Source: Polaribacter filamentus (GTDB lineage: Bacteria; Bacteroidota; Bacteroidia; Flavobacteriales; Flavobacteriaceae). Taken from it: a stretch of 64,000 nucleotides of DNA. The stretch spans positions 62,001 through 126,000 of the forward strand of contig NZ_MQUA01000014.1 in assembly GCF_002943715.1 (NCBI RefSeq). The letters run 5' to 3'. Below the pieces are notes generated by a model. The model worked only from the letters and a program-made list of their open reading frames with translations, was not told the origin of the DNA and ran no database searches. This document shows positions 56,167 through 64,000 of this stretch, piece by piece (the first letter of the stretch is position 1; each line of letters starts with the position of its first letter). The translations under genes and the position numbers were made by a program.

Positions 56167-56946
56167 TTAACATCTCCTCAAAAAATCTTTCAAAACAGTA
56201 ATTAATTTAGCGGTATTTTCAATATGGCTCATGTGTCCATCAGGAAAAATAACAAGTTCTGAATTGGTTTTTTTAGCTTCTTCCAAGGAAGTTTCGAAAT
56301 CTAAAACAGGATCTTTTTCGCCAATAATCAGCAATTTTTTAAAATTATTTTCTGATAAAACAGCATTTGAATTTGAGCGTAATTTCATGCCTTCTTGAGC
56401 AGCAATATAACCTTGCAAAGATGTTTGTAAAGCTTCTTTTTTTACAGTGTTAATTTCGTTTTTAAAAGCAGCTAAATTTTCTTGATGAAACAAATTTGAA
56501 ATAGATAATTTTACCATATTTTCAAAATTATTTTTCACCATTTTATTTGCTCTTGTTCTTAATTTTTTTCGTTCTTCAGAATCTTCGTAAGAGGTTGAAT
56601 TTAATAAACATATCCCTTTTATTTTTGTAGAATTTATTTTGGCAAGCGCTAAAGAAATATAGCCTCCCAAGGAATGCCCAACCAAAATATATTTTCTGAT
56701 TTTTAAGTGTTTTAAAACAGCATCAATTGTTTCAGCAAACAACTCCATAGAATGCACATATCCCAAACAATCAGATTTTCCGTGACCTAATAAATCAACT
56801 GTAATAATTCTGTTTTTTTTGATGAGTTCTAGTTTGATTTTATCCCACATTGTGGAATTCTCTAAAAACCCGTGAATCAGCACAACTGCAGTTCCTTTTC
56901 CTTCATCAGTATAAAAAATGTTGGCGTTTTTAAAATTCAAAATCAT
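56167..56946 (-). CDS. Alpha/beta-fold hydrolase
   Basis: 259 residues. Nucleophile elbow LVGHSLGGYISLA with Ser92; oxyanion region VVLIHGFLENSTMWD (about 21-35); acid Asp in IIGEKDPVLDF (about 209) and His in DGHMSHIENT (about 237-241). Small cap domain of mainly helices. Substrate unknown; esterase or lactonase activity possible. It has a TATATTTG -7 box (complement at 56952-56959) and is divergent from the serine hydrolase gene. Confidence 0.92.
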   Translation of the reverse strand: MILNFKNANIFYTDEGKGTAVVLIHGFLENSTMWDKIKLELIKKNRIITVDLLGHGKSDCLGYVHSMELFAETIDAVLKHLKIRKYILVGHSLGGYISLALAKINSTKIKGICLLNSTSYEDSEERKKLRTRANKMVKNNFENMVKLSISNLFHQENLAAFKNEINTVKKEALQTSLQGYIAAQEGMKLRSNSNAVLSENNFKKLLIIGEKDPVLDFETSLEEAKKTNSELVIFPDGHMSHIENTAKLITVLKDFLRRC

Positions 56947-57005
56947 AGAAACAAATATAAGATTTGATTCTATTTAGAGAACTTAAAACATCATAAACTA
57001 TTTAC

Positions 57006-57013
57006 TATATTTG
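57006..57013 (+). promoter_or_regulatory. -7 box (TATATTTG) of the serine hydrolase gene
   Basis: Matches TAnnTTTG, 26 bases ahead of ATG 57039. The -33 element is not obvious. Confidence 0.45.
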
Positions 57014-57038
57014 AAAAGTATTCCATTAAATCAAATTT

Positions 57039-58589
57039 ATGTTTTTCAAAAAAATAACACTTTTAACACTCTTTGTTTGCTCATTAACCCTTAACGCTCA
57101 AATTGATGAGAAAAAACTCGATAAGTTAATAACTCAAACCTTAAAAACTTTTGAGGTGCCAGGTATTTCTGTTGGTATTTTGAAGGATGAAAAAATAGTC
57201 TACGCCAAAGGTTTTGGAGTTCGTTCTTTAACGAATCAAAAAGATATGAACGAAAGCACATTGGTTGGTGTTGCTTCTAATAGCAAGGGTTTTACTTGTT
57301 TTGCATTGGCAATGATGGTGGATGAAGGCAAATTAAATTGGGACGATAAAGTACGGAAACACATTCCAGAGTTTCAATTGCAAGACGCTTGGGTTACAGA
57401 ACAATTTACCATTAGAGATTTGGTAACGCACAGAAGTGGTTTGAGTTTGGGTGCAGGAGATTTGATGTTTTTTCCGGAAGGAAATGATTTTACGGTAAAA
57501 GATGTAATCAGCAATGTGAAATACTTAAAACCAGAAAGTTCATTTAGAAGTGAATTTATGTACAATAACAACATGTTTATTATTGCTGGCGAAGTTTTAA
57601 AACGTCTTAGTGGTCTTACTTGGGAAGAATTTATTGAGATGAAAATAATGAAACCTGTTGGAATGACAGACAGTAAAGCATCTTACAATAGAGTAACCAA
57701 TAAAACCAATAGTATTGATGCGCACACTATGGCCGATGGCAAAGTAATTCAGATTCCGCATGATTGGAGCGAAACAGCAAATGCTGCTGGCGGAATTGTA
57801 AGTAACGTAAATGACATGCTAACTTGGGCAAAATTTTTAATGAATAATGCCGTTACTAAAGATGGAAAACGTTTGTTAAGTGAGCAACAATTTAATGAAT
57901 TATGGCAACTGCAAACAGCTATGAAAGTTGGTAAAAATGACAGTTACAACTCCAACTTTAAAGGCTATGGTTTGGGTTGGTTTTTAACGGATGTAAAAGG
58001 TGGTTACAAACAAGTATATCATACAGGTGGTTTGTTGGGAACCGTGACTCAGTTCACAATGATTCCAGATTTAGATTTGGCGATTGTAGTATTAACAAAT
58101 CAAATGAATGGTAGCGCTTTTAATACAATTACAAACACCATTAAAGACACTTATTTAGGGTATAAAGATAGAGATTGGTTAAAAAATTACGGAGACAAAA
58201 ACACCAATTATTTGCAATATAATGACAGTATTAAAGAAAGTGTTTATAGCAACGTAGCACTTGCACAAAAGAATCAGAATTTACCAAAACCGAATCAAAT
58301 TGTTGGCACGTATCATGACGATTGGTTTGGAGATGTTACGATTACAAATGATGGAAATTCTTACAGTATAAAATGCGAACGTTCTGCTGCTTTAGTGGGA
58401 GAATTATTACCGTACAATCAAACTACATTTGTTGCAAAATGGAACAATAGAAGTTTTGATGCCGATGTTTTTGTAAACTTTACTTTTGATGAAAACGGAA
58501 ATGCAACAAATGCCAGTATGCATTATGTTGCGCCAATTACTGATTTCAGCTTCGATTTTCATGATTTAAACCTTAAAAGAACGAAGTAA
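57039..58589 (+). CDS. Serine hydrolase, class C beta-lactamase-like
   Basis: 516 residues, signal peptide (about 1-20). Class C / DD-peptidase-like motifs: SxxK as SNSK (Ser80, Lys83), YxN as YNN (in FMYNNNMF, about 172) and HTG in place of KTG (YHTGGLLG, about 328-335). The remaining C-terminal 100 residues are a DUF3471-type beta domain. Likely a periplasmic or exported esterase or peptidase. brnQ starts 2 bases after its stop. Confidence 0.9.
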   Translation: MFFKKITLLTLFVCSLTLNAQIDEKKLDKLITQTLKTFEVPGISVGILKDEKIVYAKGFGVRSLTNQKDMNESTLVGVASNSKGFTCFALAMMVDEGKLNWDDKVRKHIPEFQLQDAWVTEQFTIRDLVTHRSGLSLGAGDLMFFPEGNDFTVKDVISNVKYLKPESSFRSEFMYNNNMFIIAGEVLKRLSGLTWEEFIEMKIMKPVGMTDSKASYNRVTNKTNSIDAHTMADGKVIQIPHDWSETANAAGGIVSNVNDMLTWAKFLMNNAVTKDGKRLLSEQQFNELWQLQTAMKVGKNDSYNSNFKGYGLGWFLTDVKGGYKQVYHTGGLLGTVTQFTMIPDLDLAIVVLTNQMNGSAFNTITNTIKDTYLGYKDRDWLKNYGDKNTNYLQYNDSIKESVYSNVALAQKNQNLPKPNQIVGTYHDDWFGDVTITNDGNSYSIKCERSAALVGELLPYNQTTFVAKWNNRSFDADVFVNFTFDENGNATNASMHYVAPITDFSFDFHDLNLKRTK

Positions 58590-58591
58590 TT

Positions 58592-59869
58592 TTGAACAAA
58601 ACAAAAGAAATTTGGATTGCAGGTTTTGCACTTTTTTCACTCTTTTTTGGTGCAGGAAATTTAATTTTACCTCCTTTTTTAGGCGTAAAATCTGGTTTAG
58701 ATTGGTGGATTGTTGTCTGTGGATTTGTTTTAACAGCAGTAACGATTCCTATTTTGGCTATCTTTGCACACGCAAAATTACAAGGAACTTTATATGATTT
58801 TGGCAAGAAAGTTTCCCCATTTTTTAGTACTATTTATTGCTTGTTAATTTACCTAATTGCAGTTGCAATTCCGTCTCCAAGAACCGCAGCAGTAACGCAT
58901 GAAATGACCGTGCAACCATTTTTTGATACACCGCCACTTTTAACAAGTATTATTTACTTTGTATTGGTTTTTATTTTTGCTATAAATCGTAGTAAAGTTA
59001 TTGGTTTAATTGGTAAGTTTTTAACGCCAATTATTGTTACAATTTTACTGATGATTATTGCAGTTGCGTTTTTTACATCACCAGAAATTATAACGCCAAC
59101 CACTTTTAAAACGCCTTTTATAGATGGTATTTTAGAAGGATATCAAACCTTTGATGCCATTGGAGGTGTTGTTGTTGGAGCCGTAATTATCATCTCATTA
59201 AATTATAGTAGCCACACCACTTTTGAAGCGAAAAGAAAACTGATTAGACAAGCTGGTTTTATTGCTGGGACAGGTTTACTTTTAATTTACGGAGGTTTAA
59301 TTTTAAGCGGATCTTTATTTTCTTCAACATTTGCAGAAAACGCAACAAGAATTGAAGTTTTATCAGGATTAAGCACACAAACTTTAGGCAATCTCGGAAC
59401 TACTTTTTTAAGTGTTTTGGTCGCCCTGGCCTGTTTTACAACGGCTGTCGGAATTGTAACAGGAACAGCAGATTACATCAAAGGAATTTACAATGATTCA
59501 CAAACTGCATATATGGTTACTGCGGCAATTTCATCAGTAATTGGTATTATTGTTGGGAGCTATAATGTTGGTTTTATTATTGATGTTGCAGTGCCTGCTT
59601 TAATGTTTTTATATCCGATTACAATTGTGCTCATTTTACTAAATATCGTTCCTGATAAATTTGCTTCAATACTTGTTTTTAGAGGTGTAGTTTTGGCAAC
59701 TTTTATCTTTAGTATTCCGGATTTTTTAGGCTTTATAATTCCGAGAGAAAATTTAACTGGAATTAAAAGTGTGATTCCTTTAGCCGAGTTTAGTTTGGGA
59801 TGGGTATTGCCTGCTTTATTGATTTTTATTGGGTTGAATCTTTTGGGGAAGAAAACCACAACTAACTAA
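58592..59869 (+). CDS. brnQ: Branched-chain amino acid carrier BrnQ
   Basis: 425 residues with about 12 membrane helices; LIVCS family Na+/H+-coupled uptake of Leu, Ile and Val. Family pieces: FFGAGNLILPPFLG at the N terminus (about 19-32), PSPRTAAVTHE (about 90-100), DAIGGVVVGAVII (about 188-200), and C-terminal FSLGWVLPALLI. The start is a TTG 2 bases after the serine hydrolase stop, so translation is probably coupled; no ATG with better spacing is seen. Its 3' end overlaps the remnant on the opposite strand by 4 bases. Confidence 0.93.
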   Translation: MNKTKEIWIAGFALFSLFFGAGNLILPPFLGVKSGLDWWIVVCGFVLTAVTIPILAIFAHAKLQGTLYDFGKKVSPFFSTIYCLLIYLIAVAIPSPRTAAVTHEMTVQPFFDTPPLLTSIIYFVLVFIFAINRSKVIGLIGKFLTPIIVTILLMIIAVAFFTSPEIITPTTFKTPFIDGILEGYQTFDAIGGVVVGAVIIISLNYSSHTTFEAKRKLIRQAGFIAGTGLLLIYGGLILSGSLFSSTFAENATRIEVLSGLSTQTLGNLGTTFLSVLVALACFTTAVGIVTGTADYIKGIYNDSQTAYMVTAAISSVIGIIVGSYNVGFIIDVAVPALMFLYPITIVLILLNIVPDKFASILVFRGVVLATFIFSIPDFLGFIIPRENLTGIKSVIPLAEFSLGWVLPALLIFIGLNLLGKKTTTN

Positions 59870-60234
59870 CTTTTTTTCCATAAGTCTATTCGTTTTTCAA
59901 TTTTTCTTTGAGGCAGTCTATTATTGAACAGATAAAGTTCTTTTATTTTTTTGAAGAGCTATTTTATTTATAATCAAATTTTGATTTAATAATTCTTCAA
60001 AAACGTATAATATTCCTCGAACTTCTAAATCATCTTTTCTTGCCTGTTTTCTTAATTGACCATCTCCAGTTAACAAAATTCCATAGAGTTTTTTACAATA
60101 ATACCGAACATAGCAGTCTTCAAAGCTTACACCAGTGCTTTTTTTAAAATATTATTTATTCCAAAAAATCATCAGTAGAAACCGTTTCAATGATATTGAG
60201 TCTGTTATTTGAATTTTTATTTATAAGTTTTAAT
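59866..60234 (-). pseudogene. PIN-domain toxin remnant cut by an IS1595 element
   Basis: On the minus strand the frames read NRLNIIETVSTDDFLE, then STGVSFEDCYVRYYCKKLYGILLTGDGQLRKQ and EVRGILYVFEELLNQNLI, and finally FNNRLPQRKIEKRIDLW. Together they spell the C-terminal two-thirds of a PIN-domain protein (the LTGDGxLRK acidic core and NxRLPxxEIxxRI end, as in VapC-like/DUF3368-type proteins). At least two frameshifts, one in the 7-T run at 59946-59952. The 5' end is lost exactly at the IS1595 left inverted repeat (60235). The partner antitoxin was not found. Confidence 0.6.
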
Positions 60235-61283
60235 GGCTAAGTTCTAAAGTAAATATGTTTTATCTTAGCAAAAAAGAACATTTATGATACCTTCTGATTT
60301 TAGAGATTATTTTTTGAGCAGTAGCTTAATTATCCAACAAGATATTGTAAACTCTTTACTGTCTTTATCAACATCGGGTTCACATTTAGAAGAAGATAAA
60401 GAACGAAAAGCAGTTACTTGTCCTCATGTAAAAGCGAACGCATACTTGCAAACGGTACATTAAAAGGCGTACAACGCTATTTGTGTAATGGTTGTGGTAA
60501 AAACTTTAGTGAAACGACAGGGAAATTTTGGTTTGCATTAAAAAAGAAAGACAAGATTAACAAGTATCTTTATTGTTTACTATCGAGCTATAGTATTAGA
60601 AAAAGTGCAAAGGAAACAGGAATCTCAATTCAGACCTCATTTGATTGGCGTCATAAATTATTAACCTCATTTTCTAGCGTGTCAGTATCCGAATTTGAAG
60701 GTATTGTAGAGAGTGATGATTTGTTTTTTCCAATTTCAGAAAAAGGGAATCGTACTTTAGAAAGAAAACCTAAGAAACGAGGAGAAAAAGCTAGCAAAGC
60801 AGGTATATCTAATGAAAAAGTAGCCGTAATTGCTACCTGCAATCGTTCTGGAAATAAGGATTTTGAAGTGGTTACAACAGGACGAATTAGTAAAAAAGAC
60901 CTAAACAAGGTGTATCAAGGTAAGCTCGATAAAGCAACAGTACTTTGCAGCGACAGTCATAGAAGTTATGCTGCCTTTGCAAAATCTAATACAATTATTC
61001 ATAAGAAGTTCAACGCATCAAAAGGACAGAAAACAGTTGATAAAATATATCATGTTCAGAATGTGAATAATATGGATATGAGATTGAGGAAATTTATGGA
61101 ATCCTTTAATGGTGTAGCAACTAAATATCTGCAAAATTATTTAAACTGGTTTTTGGTACTAGAAAAAATAAAGAATAAGACCAATAAAATGGCAACACTT
61201 GCTAGTATTGCATTAGCTTCTAATCAAGTCTGGATACAATTCAAAGAAATAGCTATAAACAATATGCTTTTTAGAACTTAGCC
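60235..61283 (+). mobile_element. IS1595 (ISXO2-like) element, no target duplication
   Basis: 1049 bp with inverted repeats GGCTAAGTTCTAAA (60235-60248 and complement 61270-61283). No duplication: the 8 bases to the left (GTTTTAAT) and right (AAGAAAAT) differ, and each flank is a gene remnant cut at the very edge of the element. This suggests that a deletion followed the insertion. Confidence 0.8.
60283..61281 (+). pseudogene. IS1595/ISXO2-like transposase, frameshifted early
   Basis: A 332-residue transposase split near its start. ATG 60283 gives MIPSDFRDYFLSSSLIIQQD..., running to CPH in a zinc-ribbon; it then ends because a base is missing near 60426. The remaining frame (from about 60418, 287 residues) continues CKSERILANGTLKGVQRYLCNGC. 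Restoring a T gives CPHCKSER...CNGCGK, the zinc ribbon, followed by the ISXO2-like domain (LSSYSIRKSAKETGISIQTSFDWRHK, ...IVESDDLFFP and DSHRSYAAFAK). The catalytic domain is otherwise complete. Confidence 0.8.
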
Positions 61284-61538
61284 AAGAAAATCAATTGAAA
61301 ATAACATAGAAATTAATTTTTCTAAAAGGGAATGTGAGTTATTATAAACCGTTGTTGCAAATCCAAATCAAATTATAAAAAGAGAGGAACTCACCAAAAA
61401 AGTTTGGGAAGATAATCGTGTTTTTCTAGGTATAATTGTAGATGCATACATTTCTAAACTCAGAAAAAATTAAAAGATGATGCTAGTATTCAGCTTATAA
61501 ATATTCACGGAGTTGGTTATAAATTCGAAATAAAATAA
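61284..61538 (+). pseudogene. OmpR-type response regulator remnant (C-terminal DNA-binding domain)
   Basis: Plus-strand reading gives INFSKRECELL, a stop (TAA in place of a coding triplet), TVVANPNQIIKREELTKKVW, DNRVFLGIIVDAYISKLRK and, after adding an A to the 6-A run at 61464-61469, KLKDDASIQLINIHGVGYKFEIK and a stop at 61536. This is the winged-helix DNA-binding domain of an OmpR/PhoB-family regulator. The receiver domain is missing, cut at the right end of the IS1595 element (61283). Terminator at 61537. Confidence 0.75.
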
Positions 61539-61568
61539 AAAAACAGAGTATAAATGCTCGGTTTTTTT
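61537..61568 (+). terminator. Intrinsic terminator after the regulator remnant
   Basis: AAAAAACAGAG and CTCGGTTTTTT arms with one mismatch, loop TATAAATG, then Ts. A leftover of the original gene. Confidence 0.65.
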
Positions 61569-61927
61569 AGAAGCTATTTCTTGACTTTAACTATTCGTTT
61601 TATCCAAAAAAAATGTTTTTCCTTAATGACTGTTTAAACTAAAAAGCCCAACTTAGCTAACGTTAATTATAAGTTACTTGTGCTGAACGCCAAAAAGAAT
61701 TTCTCCTTCAAAAATTTCTATTGGTTTAGGTTTAGAATGCACTTTCATTTACTGCGTTTCGCACATTACAGTTCTTATGTCTTAAGTTGTTTTTTATACT
61801 GCAATAAATTTAAGGAAAAGCAACATAAATTAGGGTATAAAATAGTTTAAATTCAGCGTTTTACTTCAAATATAAATAATAAAAATGCAATTTTTTGTAT
61901 TGTCGATTTATCAAAATTAAAAGCCCT
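61569..61927. other. AT-rich stretch without an intact gene
   Basis: No ORF. On the minus strand a short frame starts MKVHSKPKPIEIFEGEILFGVQ and stops, which may be the decayed end of an unidentified gene. A CTGCGTTTCGCACATTACAG segment is near-palindromic. Confidence 0.35.
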
Positions 61928-61935
61928 ATTTTTGT
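61928..61935 (+). promoter_or_regulatory. -7 box (TATTTTTG) of the alpha/beta hydrolase gene
   Basis: Matches TAnnTTTG, 35 bases before the TTG at 61971. A TTG at 61900-61902 would be the -33 element with a long 25-base spacer. Confidence 0.4.
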
Positions 61936-61970
61936 ATCTGGTTTTATATATTTAGAAAAAAAATAATTAT

Positions 61971-62753
61971 TTGTTAAACTACTATTCATATCCGCATACG
62001 ACTTCTAAAGAATGGGTAACTTTTGTTCACGGAGCAGGAGGCAGTAGTTCTATTTGGTACAAACAAATTCGGGATTTTAAAAAGCATTTTAATGTTTTAA
62101 TTTTGGATTTAAGAGGGCACGGAAATAGCAAGCCAAAGTTTAAAGATACCTTTAATCCTAAATATACTTTTGATTCTATTACAAATGATATTGTTGAGGT
62201 TATAGAACATCTAAAAATTAAAAAATCACACTTTATAGGTATTTCATTAGGCACAATTTTAATACGGAATTTAGCCGAAAAAAGGCCGGAATTGGTTAAA
62301 AGTATGATTATGGGTGGCGCAATTATAAAGCTTAATTTTCGTTCGAGAGTGCTTATTAAGGTTGGTGTTGTTTTTAAATCGGTTGTTCCATATATGTTGC
62401 TATATAAACTTTTTGCGTTTATTATAATGCCAAGGAAAAATCATAAAAAGTCGAGATTACTGTTTGTAAACGAAGCTAAGAAACTATATCAAAAAGAGTT
62501 TATACGTTGGTTTAAATTAACATCAGAAATAAACCCATTATTGCGTTTTTTTAGAACAAAAGATATAAATATTCCTACTTTTTATATCATGGGCGCTGAA
62601 GATCATTTGTTTCTGCCTTCTATAAAAAACATTGTTTCTCAGCATCTAACATCTAGCTTGTTTATTATAGAAAATTGCGGTCATGTTGTAAACATAGAGC
62701 AACCACAAACCTTCAATCAGCAAACAATTCGATTTATTTCTTCTATAAATTAG
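61971..62753 (+). CDS. Alpha/beta-fold hydrolase
   Basis: 260 residues from a TTG at 61971 (MLNYYSYPHTTSKEW); no ATG is available upstream in frame. Nucleophile elbow FIGISLGTIL with Ser92; oxyanion VTFVHGAGGSSSIWYKQ (about 16-32); acid Asp in MGAEDHLFLP (about 216) and His in NCGHVVNIEQP (about 244-248). The helical cap (about 115-195) is unusually rich in Lys/Phe/Arg. Possibly an esterase; substrate unknown. Not similar enough to the hydrolase at 56167 to be a recent duplicate. No partner gene. Confidence 0.88.
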   Translation: MLNYYSYPHTTSKEWVTFVHGAGGSSSIWYKQIRDFKKHFNVLILDLRGHGNSKPKFKDTFNPKYTFDSITNDIVEVIEHLKIKKSHFIGISLGTILIRNLAEKRPELVKSMIMGGAIIKLNFRSRVLIKVGVVFKSVVPYMLLYKLFAFIIMPRKNHKKSRLLFVNEAKKLYQKEFIRWFKLTSEINPLLRFFRTKDINIPTFYIMGAEDHLFLPSIKNIVSQHLTSSLFIIENCGHVVNIEQPQTFNQQTIRFISSIN

Positions 62754-62839
62754 ATTCTGTTAAACCTATTTACCGCTTTTTTTACTTTTTTAAAATCTAA
62801 TAAACTAAAACGTTTAGAGAGGTATTAATGAAATGAATA

Positions 62840-63238
62840 AACTTTTATGCAAATCGTATTCGTATTCCAATGAAGATTTTATTAAGTCGAGCAAGGCATT
62901 AATGGTTAAATTTTCATCCATAGAAAAAGTTTTTGACAAAATTAGAACTCTATTAATTCTTCTTGGCATAAGATAAAAGCAAGAATATGGAAAGGCTTAG
63001 AATTTAAGGCAACTACTGAATTAGATTTTACACATATTGCTGATGGAATTGGCACAGGTGACGCTTTTGTGACAGGAATAATTCATGGTCTATTAAATTT
63101 GATGACGATAAAGCAATGGAATTTAGGAACGCTGCTTGCGCCATAAAACAGACGTATTCGTCAGATGTTAACTCCAAAAATGAAAAAGAAGTACTATCTA
63201 TTTTAAAAGGAAATGTTACTGGCAGGTTACTTCGATAA
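62840..63238 (+). pseudogene. PfkB-family sugar kinase remnant (KdgK-like C-terminal part)
   Basis: Joined frames read SNEDFIKSSKALMVKFSSIEKVFDKIRT, KIKARIWKGLEFKATTELDFTHIADGIGTGDAFVTGII and FRNAACAIKQTYSSDVN...LKGNVTGRLLR, stop at 63236. The GTGDAF acidic-anion-hole motif and the RNAACAIK helix are the C-terminal half of a PfkB-type 2-keto-3-deoxygluconate kinase. Frameshifts occur near 62950 and 63092. The N-terminal half is absent. No eda or related sugar-acid genes are nearby, so this is the last part of a lost locus. Confidence 0.65.
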
Positions 63239-63256
63239 AAACGTGCTAAAACAAAA

Positions 63257-63280
63257 AAAGCGAGTTTTAAAACTCGCTTT
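63257..63280 (-). terminator. Intrinsic terminator of pepP
   Basis: Perfect palindrome AAAGCGAGTTTT/AAAACTCGCTTT, with a T run on the minus strand. It is 20 bases past the pepP stop. Confidence 0.75.
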
Positions 63281-63300
63281 ATAAAAAATAGTAAGTTGAA

Positions 63301-64000
63301 TTAATGATTCATCAATTCCTCAATTTCATCTGCTTCAATAGGTATGTTTCCCATTAAATTAAAAGGAGTTCCTTTTTCTTGAACAACAACATCATCTTCT
63401 AAACGAATTCCAAAACCTTCTTTAGGAATGTAAATTCCTGGTTCTACAGTAAACACCATATTTGCTTTCATGGGTTCATGTAATAAACCATAATCATGCG
63501 TGTCTAGACCAATATTATGGCTTGTTCCGTGCATAAAATATTTTTTATACGCTGGCCATTTTGGGTCTTGATTCTGCACATCTGCTTTGTCTAGTAAACC
63601 TAATTTCAACAATTCTGATGTCATTATGTTCCCAACTTCTTTGTGATATTCTTTCCAAATAGTTCCCGGAAGTAACATATTTGTAGCCTCTTTTTTAACT
63701 TTATTTACAGCATTATAAACTGCTTTTTGTCTATCCGTAAAACGACCAGAAACCGGAATTGTTCTAGACAAATCACTTTTATAATTTGCGTATTCTGCGG
63801 CAATATCAAACAAAATTAAATCGCCTTCTTTACATTGTTGATTGTTCTCTATGTAATGCAAGACATTGGCATTATTTCCCGAAGCAATTATTGGGGTATA
63901 CGCAAATCCTTTAGACCTATTTCTGATGAATTCATGTATTAATTCTGCCTCAATTTCATATTCCCAAACACCAGGTTTCACGAAGTTTAAAATTCTTCTA
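63301..64000 (-). CDS. pepP: Xaa-Pro aminopeptidase (aminopeptidase P), 5' part beyond the window
   Basis: At least 233 residues; the reading frame continues past base 64000, so the start is not seen. Metallopeptidase M24: FDIAAEYANYKSDLSRTIPVSG (about 60-82, with metal ligands Asp near FDIAA and Asp of SDLSRT), FMHGTSHNIGLDTHD (His), and TVEPGIYIP...GIRLEDDVVV (both Glu ligands). All dinuclear-metal ligands of aminopeptidase P are visible. It removes N-terminal residues ahead of proline. Terminator at 63257. Confidence 0.92.
   Translation of the reverse strand, partial: RRILNFVKPGVWEYEIEAELIHEFIRNRSKGFAYTPIIASGNNANVLHYIENNQQCKEGDLILFDIAAEYANYKSDLSRTIPVSGRFTDRQKAVYNAVNKVKKEATNMLLPGTIWKEYHKEVGNIMTSELLKLGLLDKADVQNQDPKWPAYKKYFMHGTSHNIGLDTHDYGLLHEPMKANMVFTVEPGIYIPKEGFGIRLEDDVVVQEKGTPFNLMGNIPIEADEIEELMNH

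Noticed and set aside
1..64000. tRNA, rRNA and CRISPR arrays
   Set aside because: None recognisable by eye: no cloverleaf-like gaps, no rRNA blocks, no regular direct repeats with spacers.

Overview
This window looks like chromosome from a marine-type member of the family Flavobacteriaceae (Bacteroidetes). The genus is not fixed; a Polaribacter- or Tenacibaculum-like organism is a guess. The DNA is very AT-rich. Several start sites carry the Bacteroidetes -7 box TAnnTTTG. One secreted protein ends in a type IX secretion (T9SS) sorting domain. Short lipoprotein signals are common, and DUF4175-ybeY-mnmG is a typical flavobacterial neighbourhood.

Layout. 1-4400: SPFH/band-7 protein, a small secreted protein, gltX and an outer-membrane barrel, all on the minus strand. 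4547-11163: plus-strand run of DUF4175 protein, ybeY, mnmG and a methyltransferase, with a ParB-site-like palindrome just before mnmG and another just after it. 11164-12318: a decayed AT-rich stretch. 12319-15297: DoxX-like protein, small helical protein, shortened DUF1801 protein, hydroxyacid dehydrogenase, panB. 15626-31000: housekeeping (ECF sigma factor with a small zinc-finger partner, O-methyltransferase, tatA, dacB, mutS, TrmH-type methyltransferase, mgtE, rsmA, a split TPR protein, serS, ribF). 31433-38370: penicillin-acylase-like enzyme, then a TonB-dependent receptor paired with an SGNH-hydrolase lipoprotein. 38421-47515: Fe-S assembly genes (sufA, sufB, a metallo-beta-lactamase-fold lipoprotein, sufC, sufD, and separately sufS), with an IS200-like relic and an IS4-type element lodged between sufD and sufS. 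47621-53636: five secreted or lipoprotein genes in one direction, with a MbnH-type di-haem peroxidase and MbnP at the 3' end and two choice-of-anchor-B (LVIVD) proteins at the 5' end. An IS982 element sits just upstream. 54691-59869: thiL, hydrolases and brnQ. 59866-63238: a decay zone holding a PIN-toxin remnant, an IS1595-type element, a response-regulator remnant, an alpha/beta hydrolase and a sugar-kinase remnant. The window ends inside pepP.

The housekeeping part is ordinary. The cluster I would pursue first is the MbnP/MbnH plus LVIVD-protein operon, a plausible cell-surface copper or redox module. Across the window, several non-essential genes are split by single-base changes, mostly in A/T homopolymers, while the core genes are intact. 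This is either real gene decay or residual sequencing error, and read-level evidence is needed to separate them.
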